From contig JAFWZH010000232.1 in the NCBI GenBank assembly GCA_017522515.1, positions 20,925 to 84,924 on the forward strand: 64,000 bases of DNA, given 5' to 3'. Shown in pieces: positions 9,929 to 17,503 of this stretch. The notes under the pieces were generated by a model. The model searched no databases and was not told the DNA's origin. It saw only the letters and a list, made by a program, of their open reading frames with translations. Position numbers and translations under genes: made by a program. The stretch is from Clostridia bacterium. GTDB taxonomy: Bacteria; Bacillota_A; Clostridia; UBA1212; UBA1255. Positions within the stretch are counted from its first letter, which is position 1. Each line of letters opens with the position of its first letter.

Positions 9929-10423
9929 ATGAGTAAAAAAAATAATTTATTTCTGATTATGATTCTTTTGATTATAATGGCAAGTGTACTTTGCTTCGCA
10001 GGTTGCGCAGAAGAAAAAAGCGAAAGTAACAGTAATAAGGAATATTCCGTAGATGCTGAGACGTTAGCTTCGGAAATTGTTTCAAAGGTTGAGTTTGCAA
10101 GTGAAATGAGCAAAGTTGAATCAGAAGTTCTTGATTTGTTTTTTACTATTGAGGAAGGTGTTACAGGCGTATCATATAAAGCCGGGGGTTCACTGGCTGA
10201 TGAAGTTACAATTTTTACAGCACCGAATAAAATTACAGCAAAAAAAATGCTTGAAAGTGTTAATTCCTATATTGATGAACGAAAGGAGCTTTTTGCGAGC
10301 TATGCGCCGGCAGAGGTGGCAAAATTGGAAAAAGCTGTGGCAATTCAGAAAGGAAAATATGTTGTTTTTTGCGTTACAGACAATATAGAAGCAGCAAAAA
10401 CAATTATTGATAAAGCGTTTTAA
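9929..10423 (+). CDS. DUF4358 family lipoprotein
   Basis: A 164-residue secreted lipoprotein: hydrophobic signal followed by the lipobox CFAGC at about residues 21-25, then a single compact domain recognised as DUF4358 (LASEI........EVL..F.......VSYKAGGSLADEVTIF, and a C-terminal GKYVVFCVTDN). The function of DUF4358 is unknown. In clostridia such genes often stand beside MBOAT and DHHW genes, as here, so a part in acyl transfer across the membrane is plausible. A GGAGG site precedes the ATG by 9 bases; the stop is 2 bases before the MBOAT start. Confidence 0.82.
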   Translation: MSKKNNLFLIMILLIIMASVLCFAGCAEEKSESNSNKEYSVDAETLASEIVSKVEFASEMSKVESEVLDLFFTIEEGVTGVSYKAGGSLADEVTIFTAPNKITAKKMLESVNSYIDERKELFASYAPAEVAKLEKAVAIQKGKYVVFCVTDNIEAAKTIIDKAF

Positions 10424-10425
10424 TT

Positions 10426-11820
10426 ATGGTTTTTAGCAAGCCGATATTTCTGTTCGGATTTTTACCTATAGTTTTATTATTATATTACATCGCACCACGC
10501 AAACTTAAAAATTTTGTGCTTCTTTTTATGAGCCTTATTTTTTATGCATGGGGCGAACCGAAACTGTTGCTACTTATGGTTTTTACCGTTTTTACGGACT
10601 ATACTGCAGGTGTGTTGATTAATAAGTACTCAAACAAACCTGTGGTAGCCAAAATAGTTTTTGTGGCGACGCTTGTAATTAATCTTGCGCTTTTAGGCGT
10701 CTTTAAATATGCAAATTTTGTTATAGAAAGTGTAAACACCATAGTTGCAGGAAAGTTTGATTTGCTTGAAATCTCGCTTCCTATAGGTATTTCTTTTTAT
10801 ACATTTCAAGCTTTGTCGTATGTTATAGATGTATATAAAAAGGTTGTTCCTGTAGAGAAAAATTTGCTGAATTTTACCACCTACGTTGTTTTGTTCCCTC
10901 AGCTAATTGCGGGCCCCATTGTTCAATATAAAACGGTTGCGAAAGAGCTGTCGAAGAGACAAGAAAGTGTGGAGCTTTTCTCTGAAGGTATTTGGCGCTT
11001 TTCTGTTGGTCTTGCAAAAAAAGTTATTATTGCAAATCAAATAGGTGCGATATGGACGGAAATTCATGGCACGCCGGAGTTTTTGACTGTCGGAAAGGCA
11101 TGGATTGGCGCAATTGCGTTTACTTTTCAGATTTATTTTGATTTTTCAGGTTATTCCGATATGGCTATTGGCTTGGGAAAGATGTTTGGTTTTAATTTCT
11201 TGGAGAATTTTAATTATCCGTATATATCAAAGAGTATCACTGAATTTTGGAGAAGATGGCATATTTCCTTAGGCACTTGGTTTAAAGAGTATGTTTATAT
11301 TCCGTTGGGAGGAAACAGAAAAGGATTAATCAGGCAGATTTTTAATATATTGATTGTCTGGATGCTTACAGGTCTATGGCATGGTGCAAGTTGGAATTTT
11401 GTAATATGGGGATTGTATTTTGGCTTGATTCTTGTACTTGAAAAAGCCTTTTTGTTAAAATTTTTAAAAAAGATACCTGCATTTTTTGCTCATTTATACA
11501 GTTTGCTTTTAATTGTATTTGGCTGGGTAATATTTGAGTGCGGAACAACAAATGAAATTATTAGTTTCTTCAAAGGAATGTTTGGTATAGGTGTTAGCTT
11601 GTGGAATAAAGAAACAACATATATTTTATGTAATTCATTACTGATTTTTGTTTTAGCTGCAATTTGTTCTACACAAATAGGAAAAAACATAAAAGAAAAG
11701 CTTTCGCGTAAATTCAAAAATGATTATTGGAAATGTGTTGCGGTAACAATATTGTTGTTACTGTCTGTAATGTTTCTTGCAGGTGATTCGTATAATCCAT
11801 TTTTATATTTTAGATTTTAG
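10426..11820 (+). CDS. MBOAT family membrane-bound O-acyltransferase (AlgI/DltB-like)
   Basis: A 464-residue polytopic membrane protein with about ten hydrophobic segments. The MBOAT signature ITEFWRRWHISLGTWFKEYV.IPLGGNR and the catalytic His in LTGLWHGASWNFVIWG (about residues 300-320) are intact. These proteins carry acyl groups from the cytoplasm to an external acceptor such as a polysaccharide. With the SGNH and DHHW proteins beside it, it forms the usual export-plus-transfer set for surface polysaccharide O-acetylation. The acceptor cannot be told. Confidence 0.93.
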   Translation: MVFSKPIFLFGFLPIVLLLYYIAPRKLKNFVLLFMSLIFYAWGEPKLLLLMVFTVFTDYTAGVLINKYSNKPVVAKIVFVATLVINLALLGVFKYANFVIESVNTIVAGKFDLLEISLPIGISFYTFQALSYVIDVYKKVVPVEKNLLNFTTYVVLFPQLIAGPIVQYKTVAKELSKRQESVELFSEGIWRFSVGLAKKVIIANQIGAIWTEIHGTPEFLTVGKAWIGAIAFTFQIYFDFSGYSDMAIGLGKMFGFNFLENFNYPYISKSITEFWRRWHISLGTWFKEYVYIPLGGNRKGLIRQIFNILIVWMLTGLWHGASWNFVIWGLYFGLILVLEKAFLLKFLKKIPAFFAHLYSLLLIVFGWVIFECGTTNEIISFFKGMFGIGVSLWNKETTYILCNSLLIFVLAAICSTQIGKNIKEKLSRKFKNDYWKCVAVTILLLLSVMFLAGDSYNPFLYFRF

Positions 11821-11831
11821 GAGGCAAATCA

Positions 11832-13001
11832 GTGAAAAACTTAAAAGATAAAATTATGATCATTATATTTGCTTTTTTTCTTGCCTTTTTTTCTGCAGGA
11901 AGCTTTTTGTATTTCAATATGGATTTTTCAGAGAATGAGAATCGTTATTTGCAGGAATTTCCCTCAGCATCAGTAGAAACAATATTTGACGGATCATTTG
12001 AACAAAATATGGAGAAATATGTCAGCGACAGAATGACGGGAAGAGAAACGCTTATCGGATTAAAAAATTCTATTCTTAAAACAATAGGTACAAAAGATGT
12101 TGGCGGAGTGTATTTCTGTGATGACAATTATTATATAGAGAAAAAAACTGACTCCGATATTGATTCGGATATATATCGAAAGAATTTAAAAGCCATAGCC
12201 TTGTTTTATGACAATTTGTTAAATCATGGTATTTCAAAAGAAAAATTGAGCTTTATGCCTGTGCCTACGGCCGCAGAAGTTTTAAAAGAGAAGCTACCTG
12301 CAAACTCGCCTACATTTAATGAGCTGAAAGTTCTTGAAGAAGCAAAAACAATTTTAAAAGATTTTACTGTTGTTGATGTTACACAAAGTGTAGCGGAAAT
12401 TCCGTATTCTTATTATAAAACAGACCACCATTGGACTACTGATAGTGCCTTTGCTTCATACCTTGATTGGTGTGAAAGTACGGGCAGAGAAAAAAAGGTT
12501 TCTGAGGATTTTGATATTAAGATTGTATCAGAGACATTTAGAGGAACGTTGTATTCTAAGGTGTTGTGTTTGGATGCTGCTTATGACACGGTTAAAGTGT
12601 ATGTTCCGTCAGAGATTGAAGAATATACAGTTGTTTGCGACGGAAAAGAAAGTGAGCTTAAATATGGCTTCTGGGATAGTTCTTTTGAGAAGAAAAAAGA
12701 TATATATGCAGGCTTTTACGGAGGAAACTACGGACTTGTTCATATTTCCAAAAGCGGAGAAGAGAAAAATGCTTCAGTAAATGCGGGGGGAAAATTACTT
12801 GTAATTAAGGATTCATATGCGAACTGTTTTGTGCCGTTTTTGTATGGTCATTTTGACGATATTTATATGGTAGATTTAAGATATTTCAACGGTAACGTAT
12901 CTGAATTCGCTATCGAAAACAAAATAACCGAGGTGCTGTCTTTGTTTAATGTTTCTTCTTTTGCTGAGGAGAAATCTATTCAGAAAGCAGGTATTTTTTA
13001 A
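11832..13001 (+). CDS. DHHW family protein, AlgJ/AlgX-like O-acetylation partner
   Basis: A 389-residue protein with one N-terminal membrane segment and an extracytoplasmic SGNH-like domain. The name-giving motif is visible in YYKTDHHWTTDSAF (about residues 196-209), and the Ser-containing block GGKLLVIKDSYANCFVPFL is near residue 320. In alginate systems AlgJ/AlgX take the acetyl group from the MBOAT protein and place it on the polymer. The start is GTG with AGGAGG 7 bases upstream. It shares one base with the next gene. Confidence 0.9.
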   Translation: MKNLKDKIMIIIFAFFLAFFSAGSFLYFNMDFSENENRYLQEFPSASVETIFDGSFEQNMEKYVSDRMTGRETLIGLKNSILKTIGTKDVGGVYFCDDNYYIEKKTDSDIDSDIYRKNLKAIALFYDNLLNHGISKEKLSFMPVPTAAEVLKEKLPANSPTFNELKVLEEAKTILKDFTVVDVTQSVAEIPYSYYKTDHHWTTDSAFASYLDWCESTGREKKVSEDFDIKIVSETFRGTLYSKVLCLDAAYDTVKVYVPSEIEEYTVVCDGKESELKYGFWDSSFEKKKDIYAGFYGGNYGLVHISKSGEEKNASVNAGGKLLVIKDSYANCFVPFLYGHFDDIYMVDLRYFNGNVSEFAIENKITEVLSLFNVSSFAEEKSIQKAGIF

Positions 13002-13372
13002 TGAAAAAATTAAAGTCTCTTTGTATACGTTTTTTTAAATTTCTACGCCACATGGTTTTAAATCCACGATTTTTATTGTGCTTTGGTATAGCATGGTTAA
13101 TAACAAACGGATGGAGTTATATACTTTTTGGACTTGGCATGTTATTTGACGTTTCTTGGATGACAGCAGTTGCCGGAGCATACATGGCGGCTTTATGGTT
13201 GCCTTTTACACCGGAGAAAATTTTGACTTTGGCTATCGCCTTTGGCTTGCGCCGCTTGATTTTCCCGAAAGACAAAAAAACAGAGGAACAGTTAAAACTG
13301 CTAAAACTAAAGGATCGGGACGAAGACGATATTGATGAAAATGAGGATGATGACGAAGCCAAATCCGCTTAA
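13001..13372 (+). CDS. Small membrane protein with acidic tail
   Basis: A 123-residue protein with two hydrophobic segments (about residues 22-45 and 50-68), a basic stretch after them and a C-terminus of almost only Asp, Glu and Lys. The ATG overlaps the DHHW stop by one base, so it is translationally coupled to the O-acetylation cluster. No family was recognised, and it may stabilise the MBOAT complex. It overlaps the end of convergent folC by 4 bases. Confidence 0.7.
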   Translation: MKKLKSLCIRFFKFLRHMVLNPRFLLCFGIAWLITNGWSYILFGLGMLFDVSWMTAVAGAYMAALWLPFTPEKILTLAIAFGLRRLIFPKDKKTEEQLKLLKLKDRDEDDIDENEDDDEAKSA

Positions 13373-14652
13373 TTTGACAATTTCTTTACAGCCGCGGCAA
13401 TGTCACCGTACATGTAAAAAGATCCTAAAGCACAAATTATATCATCGGTGTTTGCTTCCCTAAGTGCGGCGGCAACGCCTTTTTCTATCTCGTCGCAAGC
13501 TATTGCACGAATGCCTCGGTTGCGGAAATATTCAGCTAAAACTTCCGGGTCCATCGCTCTTGGATTATTTGGTTTTACAGTATAAGCGGATTTTACCAAA
13601 GGAGCCAAAATATCAAGCATCGGAGAAACATCTTTATCTCCCATTACTCCCATAATAGCTATTATTTTCCTGTTTTGGAAATGGTGACGGATACTGTCTG
13701 CTGTGCCTTGTATACCGTGGGGATTGTGACCTCCGTCAGCAATAAAAATAGGATTTCTTCGCAAAACTTCAAATCTGCCGGGCCATTTGACATCTGCAAT
13801 ACCTGTTATAACAGATTCTTTATCTAATTTGAACCTTTTCTTTAAAACTTCTATTACTGTCAAAACAAGGGCGCAATTGTAAACTTGATATGTGCCGGGG
13901 AGAGGAATGTGTACATTCTCGTAAATTGTATCTCTGACAGAATAATCAAAAATTGCACCGTCTATAGTACTTTCTTTTATTTTAAGTTTTTCAAAATTCG
14001 CTTCAATAAGATTTGCATCCATTTCTTGACATTTACGGGCGAAAACAGTAGAGGCAACACTGTTATTTCCGTAGAAAACAACGTCGCCGCCCTTTTTTAT
14101 TATACCTGCCTTTGCAGAGGCAACGCTCTCTATAGTACCGCCTAACTCCTTTATATGGTCAATGTCTATAGCAGTAATTACAGCGGCTTCCGGCACGTCA
14201 ATTACGTTTGTGGAGTCAAGTTCGCCGCCTAAACCTGTTTCGAGAATTACTATGTCGCATTTTTTACGTTTGAAAAATTCCATGCCTATAGCTGTTACAA
14301 GCTCAAATTCTGTAGGTTTATCTTTCATGCTTTCGGCAAAAACGCTGACATATTCTGTTATTTCTGCCAATTCATCATCTGTAATCGGTTCTCCGTTAAA
14401 TTGCATTCTTTCGTTAAATCTTACAATGTACGGTGAGATATACAAGCCTGTTTTATAACCGGCTTTACGGAAAATTGAGGCTAACATTGCACACGTAGAG
14501 CCTTTCCCGTTTGTACCTGCCACATGGACGAATTTAAGCTGTTTTTGGGGGTTGCCTAAAAGTTCTAAAATTTCTTCGGTGCGACTTAAGCCTAATTTGC
14601 TGCCGCGCCAGTATATTCCGTGGATATATTCTAATGCCTGGTCGTAAGTCAT
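13369..14652 (-). CDS. folC: Folylpolyglutamate synthase / dihydrofolate synthase
   Basis: A 427-residue Mur-ligase-like enzyme that adds glutamate to folates, and in many bacteria also to dihydropteroate. The ATP loop VHVAGTNGKGSTCAMLASI is at about residues 39-57, the metal/omega region and ETGLGGELDSTNV follow, and the second half has ADGGHNPHG. The ATG overlaps the stop of folT by 4 bases. Co-expression with a folate transporter under a THF riboswitch suggests its main task is to trap imported folate as polyglutamate. Confidence 0.95.
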   Translation of the reverse strand: MTYDQALEYIHGIYWRGSKLGLSRTEEILELLGNPQKQLKFVHVAGTNGKGSTCAMLASIFRKAGYKTGLYISPYIVRFNERMQFNGEPITDDELAEITEYVSVFAESMKDKPTEFELVTAIGMEFFKRKKCDIVILETGLGGELDSTNVIDVPEAAVITAIDIDHIKELGGTIESVASAKAGIIKKGGDVVFYGNNSVASTVFARKCQEMDANLIEANFEKLKIKESTIDGAIFDYSVRDTIYENVHIPLPGTYQVYNCALVLTVIEVLKKRFKLDKESVITGIADVKWPGRFEVLRRNPIFIADGGHNPHGIQGTADSIRHHFQNRKIIAIMGVMGDKDVSPMLDILAPLVKSAYTVKPNNPRAMDPEVLAEYFRNRGIRAIACDEIEKGVAAALREANTDDIICALGSFYMYGDIAAAVKKLSN

Positions 14653-15188
14653 TTTTTACGCAAACCTCCGAATTTTTGAATGATTTTTTGTGAAAAAAGT
14701 ATATGAAGAATTAATATTTCAACAGCTGATGTGATTGCATAAACTCCTGCACGACCGGCAAAAGTTAACAAAAACGGCAACTTGAAATATACATAAAGGC
14801 CTATTGTTTTTATTATCACTGAGCCGATAAAGTGAGCAGGTACAACAGTAATAAAACTTTTGAGATATTTGTTACAGTTTATATGAGATAATGTTCCTGC
14901 AATTAACCCTATTGAAATGGCACCCATGGTAATAATGGGATTTATTGTGTAACCTACCATAACACAGCCTATTAAATCAGCAGTAGCGGCCACAACGGCT
15001 CCCGCAATAGGCCCGTATGCAGCAGCAGCAACAATTATCGGTAGATTTTCAAGGCTTATTCGTATTGAAGATGTTATGTTAAATGCAAGAAATTTGCCGA
15101 AAACTATACTTAACGCAATGAATAGTGCCATTGCCACAATAGAGTGCACGTCTGTAAAACATGCAAAAAGTTTTTTTGTTTTTCCCAT
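14649..15188 (-). CDS. folT: Folate-family ECF transporter S component
   Basis: A 179-residue membrane protein with about five to six hydrophobic segments, typical of the substrate-binding S component of energy-coupling factor transporters. The folate-type signature is FNITSSIRISLENLPIIVAAAAYGPI..A..AATADLIG. The shared EcfA/EcfT parts are not in the window, as usual for group II ECF systems. The THF riboswitch directly upstream strongly supports folate as substrate. A GGGAG site lies 8 bases before the ATG. Confidence 0.93.
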   Translation of the reverse strand: MGKTKKLFACFTDVHSIVAMALFIALSIVFGKFLAFNITSSIRISLENLPIIVAAAAYGPIAGAVVAATADLIGCVMVGYTINPIITMGAISIGLIAGTLSHINCNKYLKSFITVVPAHFIGSVIIKTIGLYVYFKLPFLLTFAGRAGVYAITSAVEILILHILFSQKIIQKFGGLRKK

Positions 15189-15196
15189 AAATAAAA

Positions 15197-15233
15197 CTCC
15201 CTTTCATTAATATAAGAATTAACCATAAGAGAG
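15197..15233 (-). promoter_or_regulatory. Possible Shine-Dalgarno-masking hairpin of folT
   Basis: CTCTCTT (15233-15227) can pair with AAGGGAG (15203-15197), seven pairs with one G-U, which would hide the folT ribosome binding site. This would fit translational control by the riboswitch upstream, but the switch between the two folds is not worked out. Confidence 0.4.
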
Positions 15234-15261
15234 CATCATCAGTTGTACCTATATGAAGGTC

Positions 15262-15364
15262 GCAGCGGATGTAATATTGCACCGCAAATGCTTTAGTAAT
15301 TAACTTGCATTTTTCGCCCGAAGGCTCTACTCCCATCCTTCGGTACTTGACGCGCAATATCTGC
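15262..15364 (-). ncRNA. Tetrahydrofolate (THF) riboswitch
   Basis: On the minus strand the leader of folT folds into the THF aptamer. P1 is GCAG/CTGC (15364-15361 with 15265-15262); P2 is ATATTGC/GCAATAT; P3 is CCGAAGG/CCTTCGG; P4 is AAATGC/GCATTT. Conserved blocks GCGCGTCAAGTA, GGATGGGAGTAGAG, TTGCGGTGCAATA and ACATCCGCTGC match known THF riboswitches of Firmicutes. Binding of reduced folate is expected to lower folT-folC expression. Confidence 0.93.
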
Positions 15365-15385
15365 TCTGATAAATAATACACGCGA

Positions 15386-15414
15386 ATTCTACTACCGGTA
15401 TTTGTGATTGTCAA
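15386..15414 (-). promoter_or_regulatory. Sigma-A type promoter of riboswitch-folT-folC
   Basis: On the minus strand TTGACA (15414-15409) and TAGAAT (15391-15386) are separated by 17 bases, placing the RNA start just before the THF aptamer. Confidence 0.85.
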
Positions 15415-15455
15415 GCGCTTTATATATTTAACGGATTTTTCGTGACTGTGAGAAC

Positions 15456-16439
15456 TTAATTCAGGTATTCTATCGATTGCTCTTTTTTTAGAGGATATTC
15501 TATGAGAGTGTCGCCGTGCAAATTTTCTTTATGCATATCCACCGCATGTATTCGGCTGTTGTCATACGTAGTATAATAGTAAATACCACGGTCGGTATTG
15601 CAGCAAGAACTGTAAATTGTAATATCGTAAAGACCTTTTACTGTTTGCACACAACCTCTTTGCATTTCCACGGACTTTAGTATGTGAAAAAACTGACTTA
15701 CGCTTTCAGCTTCAGACGAACCTGAAGCTGAATTCATTTTAACAAAAGTTGCCCTTACAAACCTTGATAAAGAGGAAGCGTCACCGGGTAAGCCTATAGC
15801 GCCCATTCCGTGGGAGTATGTTTTTAATTCTAAATTACGGCTTCCTCCGGCAAAGGTGTTATCCGGAATGCCTTTTGTGAGCTTCATATAGTTGTTCAAG
15901 TTAAATAAGTGATAATCGAAAGTCGGGCTGTTTGTAAGAATTCCAATCGGATTATCATAGATTTGTATTCCTGTTGGCGTTGATTCCAACGTAATAGAAC
16001 GTTCTCTGTCTGATATAATCCAGTGAAGCGGCGATAGGGGAAGAGCTTCGCTGAAATTCTCGTTAAAAAGATTGATTCGCTTTAACAGATTTTCCGCTTC
16101 TGCAACTGTCTCGCATTGCCCCAAAATCCACGGAATAAGTTCAAACGGAGTTATATTGTCCTTTCCGCTGCAATACGGCTTGTAGTCTGCGTTTTGCGGA
16201 AAGCTTAGTCCCGCGGCGCTAAGACCTTTTTCGTTTGTTGCGTCGTAATATAGCGGATATCCTTTTAAAACATAGGCCATTCCGATTATCGCAAAATGGC
16301 TTTCCATTTTACTTGTTTTGCGAAAATGAAAAGCATAGTTTCTCGGTGTAATAGTGATTTTTTCGTCATAAGAGTATTCTAAGTCTAAATTTCTGCCGAA
16401 ATAATGATTTTTTGTCTTATAAGTGACTGCTGTACACAT
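15456..16439 (-). CDS. Choloylglycine hydrolase family protein (bile salt hydrolase type)
   Basis: A 327-residue Ntn hydrolase that cleaves linear amide bonds such as those of glycine- or taurine-conjugated bile acids. The start at 16439 has AAGGAG 8 bases upstream and gives MCTAVTY, so that removal of Met exposes the nucleophile Cys2; an in-frame ATG at 16484 would bury it. Arg16 and Asp19 (FGRNLDLEYS), Asn83 (FPQNADY), Asn170 (ILTNSPTFDYHLF) and Arg226 (SSLSRFVRA) match the bile salt hydrolase active site. Penicillin V acylase is the main alternative, but the wording is nearer to bile salt hydrolases. The gene stands alone. Confidence 0.88.
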   Translation of the reverse strand: MCTAVTYKTKNHYFGRNLDLEYSYDEKITITPRNYAFHFRKTSKMESHFAIIGMAYVLKGYPLYYDATNEKGLSAAGLSFPQNADYKPYCSGKDNITPFELIPWILGQCETVAEAENLLKRINLFNENFSEALPLSPLHWIISDRERSITLESTPTGIQIYDNPIGILTNSPTFDYHLFNLNNYMKLTKGIPDNTFAGGSRNLELKTYSHGMGAIGLPGDASSLSRFVRATFVKMNSASGSSEAESVSQFFHILKSVEMQRGCVQTVKGLYDITIYSSCCNTDRGIYYYTTYDNSRIHAVDMHKENLHGDTLIEYPLKKEQSIEYLN

Positions 16440-16545
16440 GCTGCATTCTCCTTGAATTTTGCTGCATATATATTTTGACATCAAAACAATTTTATTATTC
16501 TAAAATAAAAATTTAATCTGAAAATTTGAGTGAATAAAGAAAAGT

Positions 16546-16580
16546 AAAAGTGCCGAAAACACGATGGATTCGACACTTTT
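16546..16580 (-). terminator. Intrinsic terminator after tRNA-Arg
   Basis: On the minus strand AAAAGTGTCGAA (16580-16569) pairs with TTCGGCACTTTT (16557-16546), 12 pairs with one G-U, followed by ACTTTTCTTT. It starts right after the tRNA CCA end. Confidence 0.75.
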
Positions 16581-16655
16581 TGGCACCCGCAGTAGGAATC
16601 GAACCTACAACTAGCCCTTAGGAGGGGCTTGTTATATCCATTTAACTATGCAGGC
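16581..16655 (-). tRNA. tRNA-Arg (anticodon CCT)
   Basis: A full cloverleaf of 75 bases with encoded CCA. Acceptor stem GCCTGCA/TGCGGGT has two G-U pairs. D stem is GTTA/TAAC, anticodon stem AGCCC/GGGCT with loop CTCCTAA giving anticodon CCT (reads AGG), and T arm GTAGG-TTCGATT-CCTAC. Confidence 0.97.
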
Positions 16656-16687
16656 AAATATTACGCTCGTACCAGGCAAGCTTTGCC

Positions 16688-16716
16688 ATTATACCATATT
16701 GCCCAACTCACCGCAA
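16688..16716 (-). promoter_or_regulatory. Promoter of tRNA-Arg
   Basis: On the minus strand TTGCGG (16716-16711) and a perfect TATAAT (16693-16688) with a 17-base spacer lie 32 bases before the tRNA. Confidence 0.65.
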
Positions 16717-16755
16717 TTTATTTTTGCGATAGCCATAGACATACCATGTTTTTTG

Positions 16756-16784
16756 TTGTAATAATAAATTCCATGTGATAAAAT
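16756..16784 (+). promoter_or_regulatory. Promoter of the cysE-cysS-sigH-thyA-folA operon
   Basis: TTGTAA at 16756-16761 and TAAAAT at 16779-16784 with a 17-base spacer, directly before an inverted repeat that covers the expected transcription start. Confidence 0.55.
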
Positions 16785-16785
16785 A

Positions 16786-16819
16786 TATCAAGTATATACA
16801 GTTATGCATATACTTGATA
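16786..16819 (+). promoter_or_regulatory. Perfect inverted repeat at the cysE transcription start (operator or leader hairpin)
   Basis: TATCAAGTATAT (16786-16797) and ATATACTTGATA (16808-16819) are perfect 12-base arms around a 10-base centre. The repeat begins one base after the -10 box and ends 26 bases before the cysE ATG. It could be the site of a repressor of cysteine synthesis or a hairpin in the mRNA leader. It has no U tract, so it is not a standard terminator. Confidence 0.55.
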
Positions 16820-16845
16820 AGTAAGGAATAATCAATGGTGATAGT

Positions 16846-17502
16846 ATGGGGATTATTAAAGATGCGAAATCAATAGCAAAAAGAGACCCTGCTGCAAGAA
16901 ATGCAGTGGAGGTTTTTCTGCTTTATCCCGGTTTGCATGCACTTATTTATCACAAAATATCGGCTTTTTTCTTCAGACACAAGCTGTTTTTTTTAGCAAG
17001 ATGGGTATCCCAAATAGCAAACAGGAGAACAGGCATTGAGATTCACCCGGGGGCGCAAATAGGAGAGGGCTTGTTTATTGACCATGGACATGGTGTGGTA
17101 ATAGGTGAGACAGCAGTTATAGGTAATAATTGCACAATTTATCACCAAGTGACTTTGGGTGGTACTGGAAGGCAAAAGCATTCCAAAAGGCATCCTACAG
17201 TAGGCGACAATGTTTTGATAGGTGCCGGAGCCAAGGTATTAGGACCTGTTACGATTGGAAATAATGCTATGATAGGTGCAGGCTCTATTGTACTGGATGA
17301 TGTTCCTGAGAATTCAACGGTAACAGGCATGAAAGCCCGAGTTATCAAAATGGACGGTGAGAGAGTTGACAGCAAACCTGATGTAGCTCCTTCAATTGCC
17401 CTTGAGCATAATAAAGTTCCTGATCCTGTGGCACAGGAATTGGAAATGATAGAACGAGAATTGGAAAAGTTGCGAGGAAGCAACGGGAAAGATGAGGATT
17501 GA
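16846..17502 (+). CDS. cysE: Serine O-acetyltransferase
   Basis: A 218-residue enzyme that makes O-acetylserine from serine and acetyl-CoA, the first step of cysteine synthesis. The left-handed beta-helix hexapeptide repeats run from about residue 63 on, with catalytic His-containing FIDHGHGVVIGETAVIGNN and HQVTLGGTG....KRHPT; the end GMKARVIK is typical. It lacks the long N-terminal domain of E. coli CysE, as in other Firmicutes. It shares an overlapping operon with cysS, as in Bacillus. Confidence 0.95.
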   Translation: MGIIKDAKSIAKRDPAARNAVEVFLLYPGLHALIYHKISAFFFRHKLFFLARWVSQIANRRTGIEIHPGAQIGEGLFIDHGHGVVIGETAVIGNNCTIYHQVTLGGTGRQKHSKRHPTVGDNVLIGAGAKVLGPVTIGNNAMIGAGSIVLDDVPENSTVTGMKARVIKMDGERVDSKPDVAPSIALEHNKVPDPVAQELEMIERELEKLRGSNGKDED

Positions 17503-17503
17503 A

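Noticed and set aside
16786..16819. Reading the cysE inverted repeat as a terminator or a T-box/S-box leader
   Set aside because: There is no U tract, and the leader is too short and lacks the conserved T-box or SAM riboswitch sequences.
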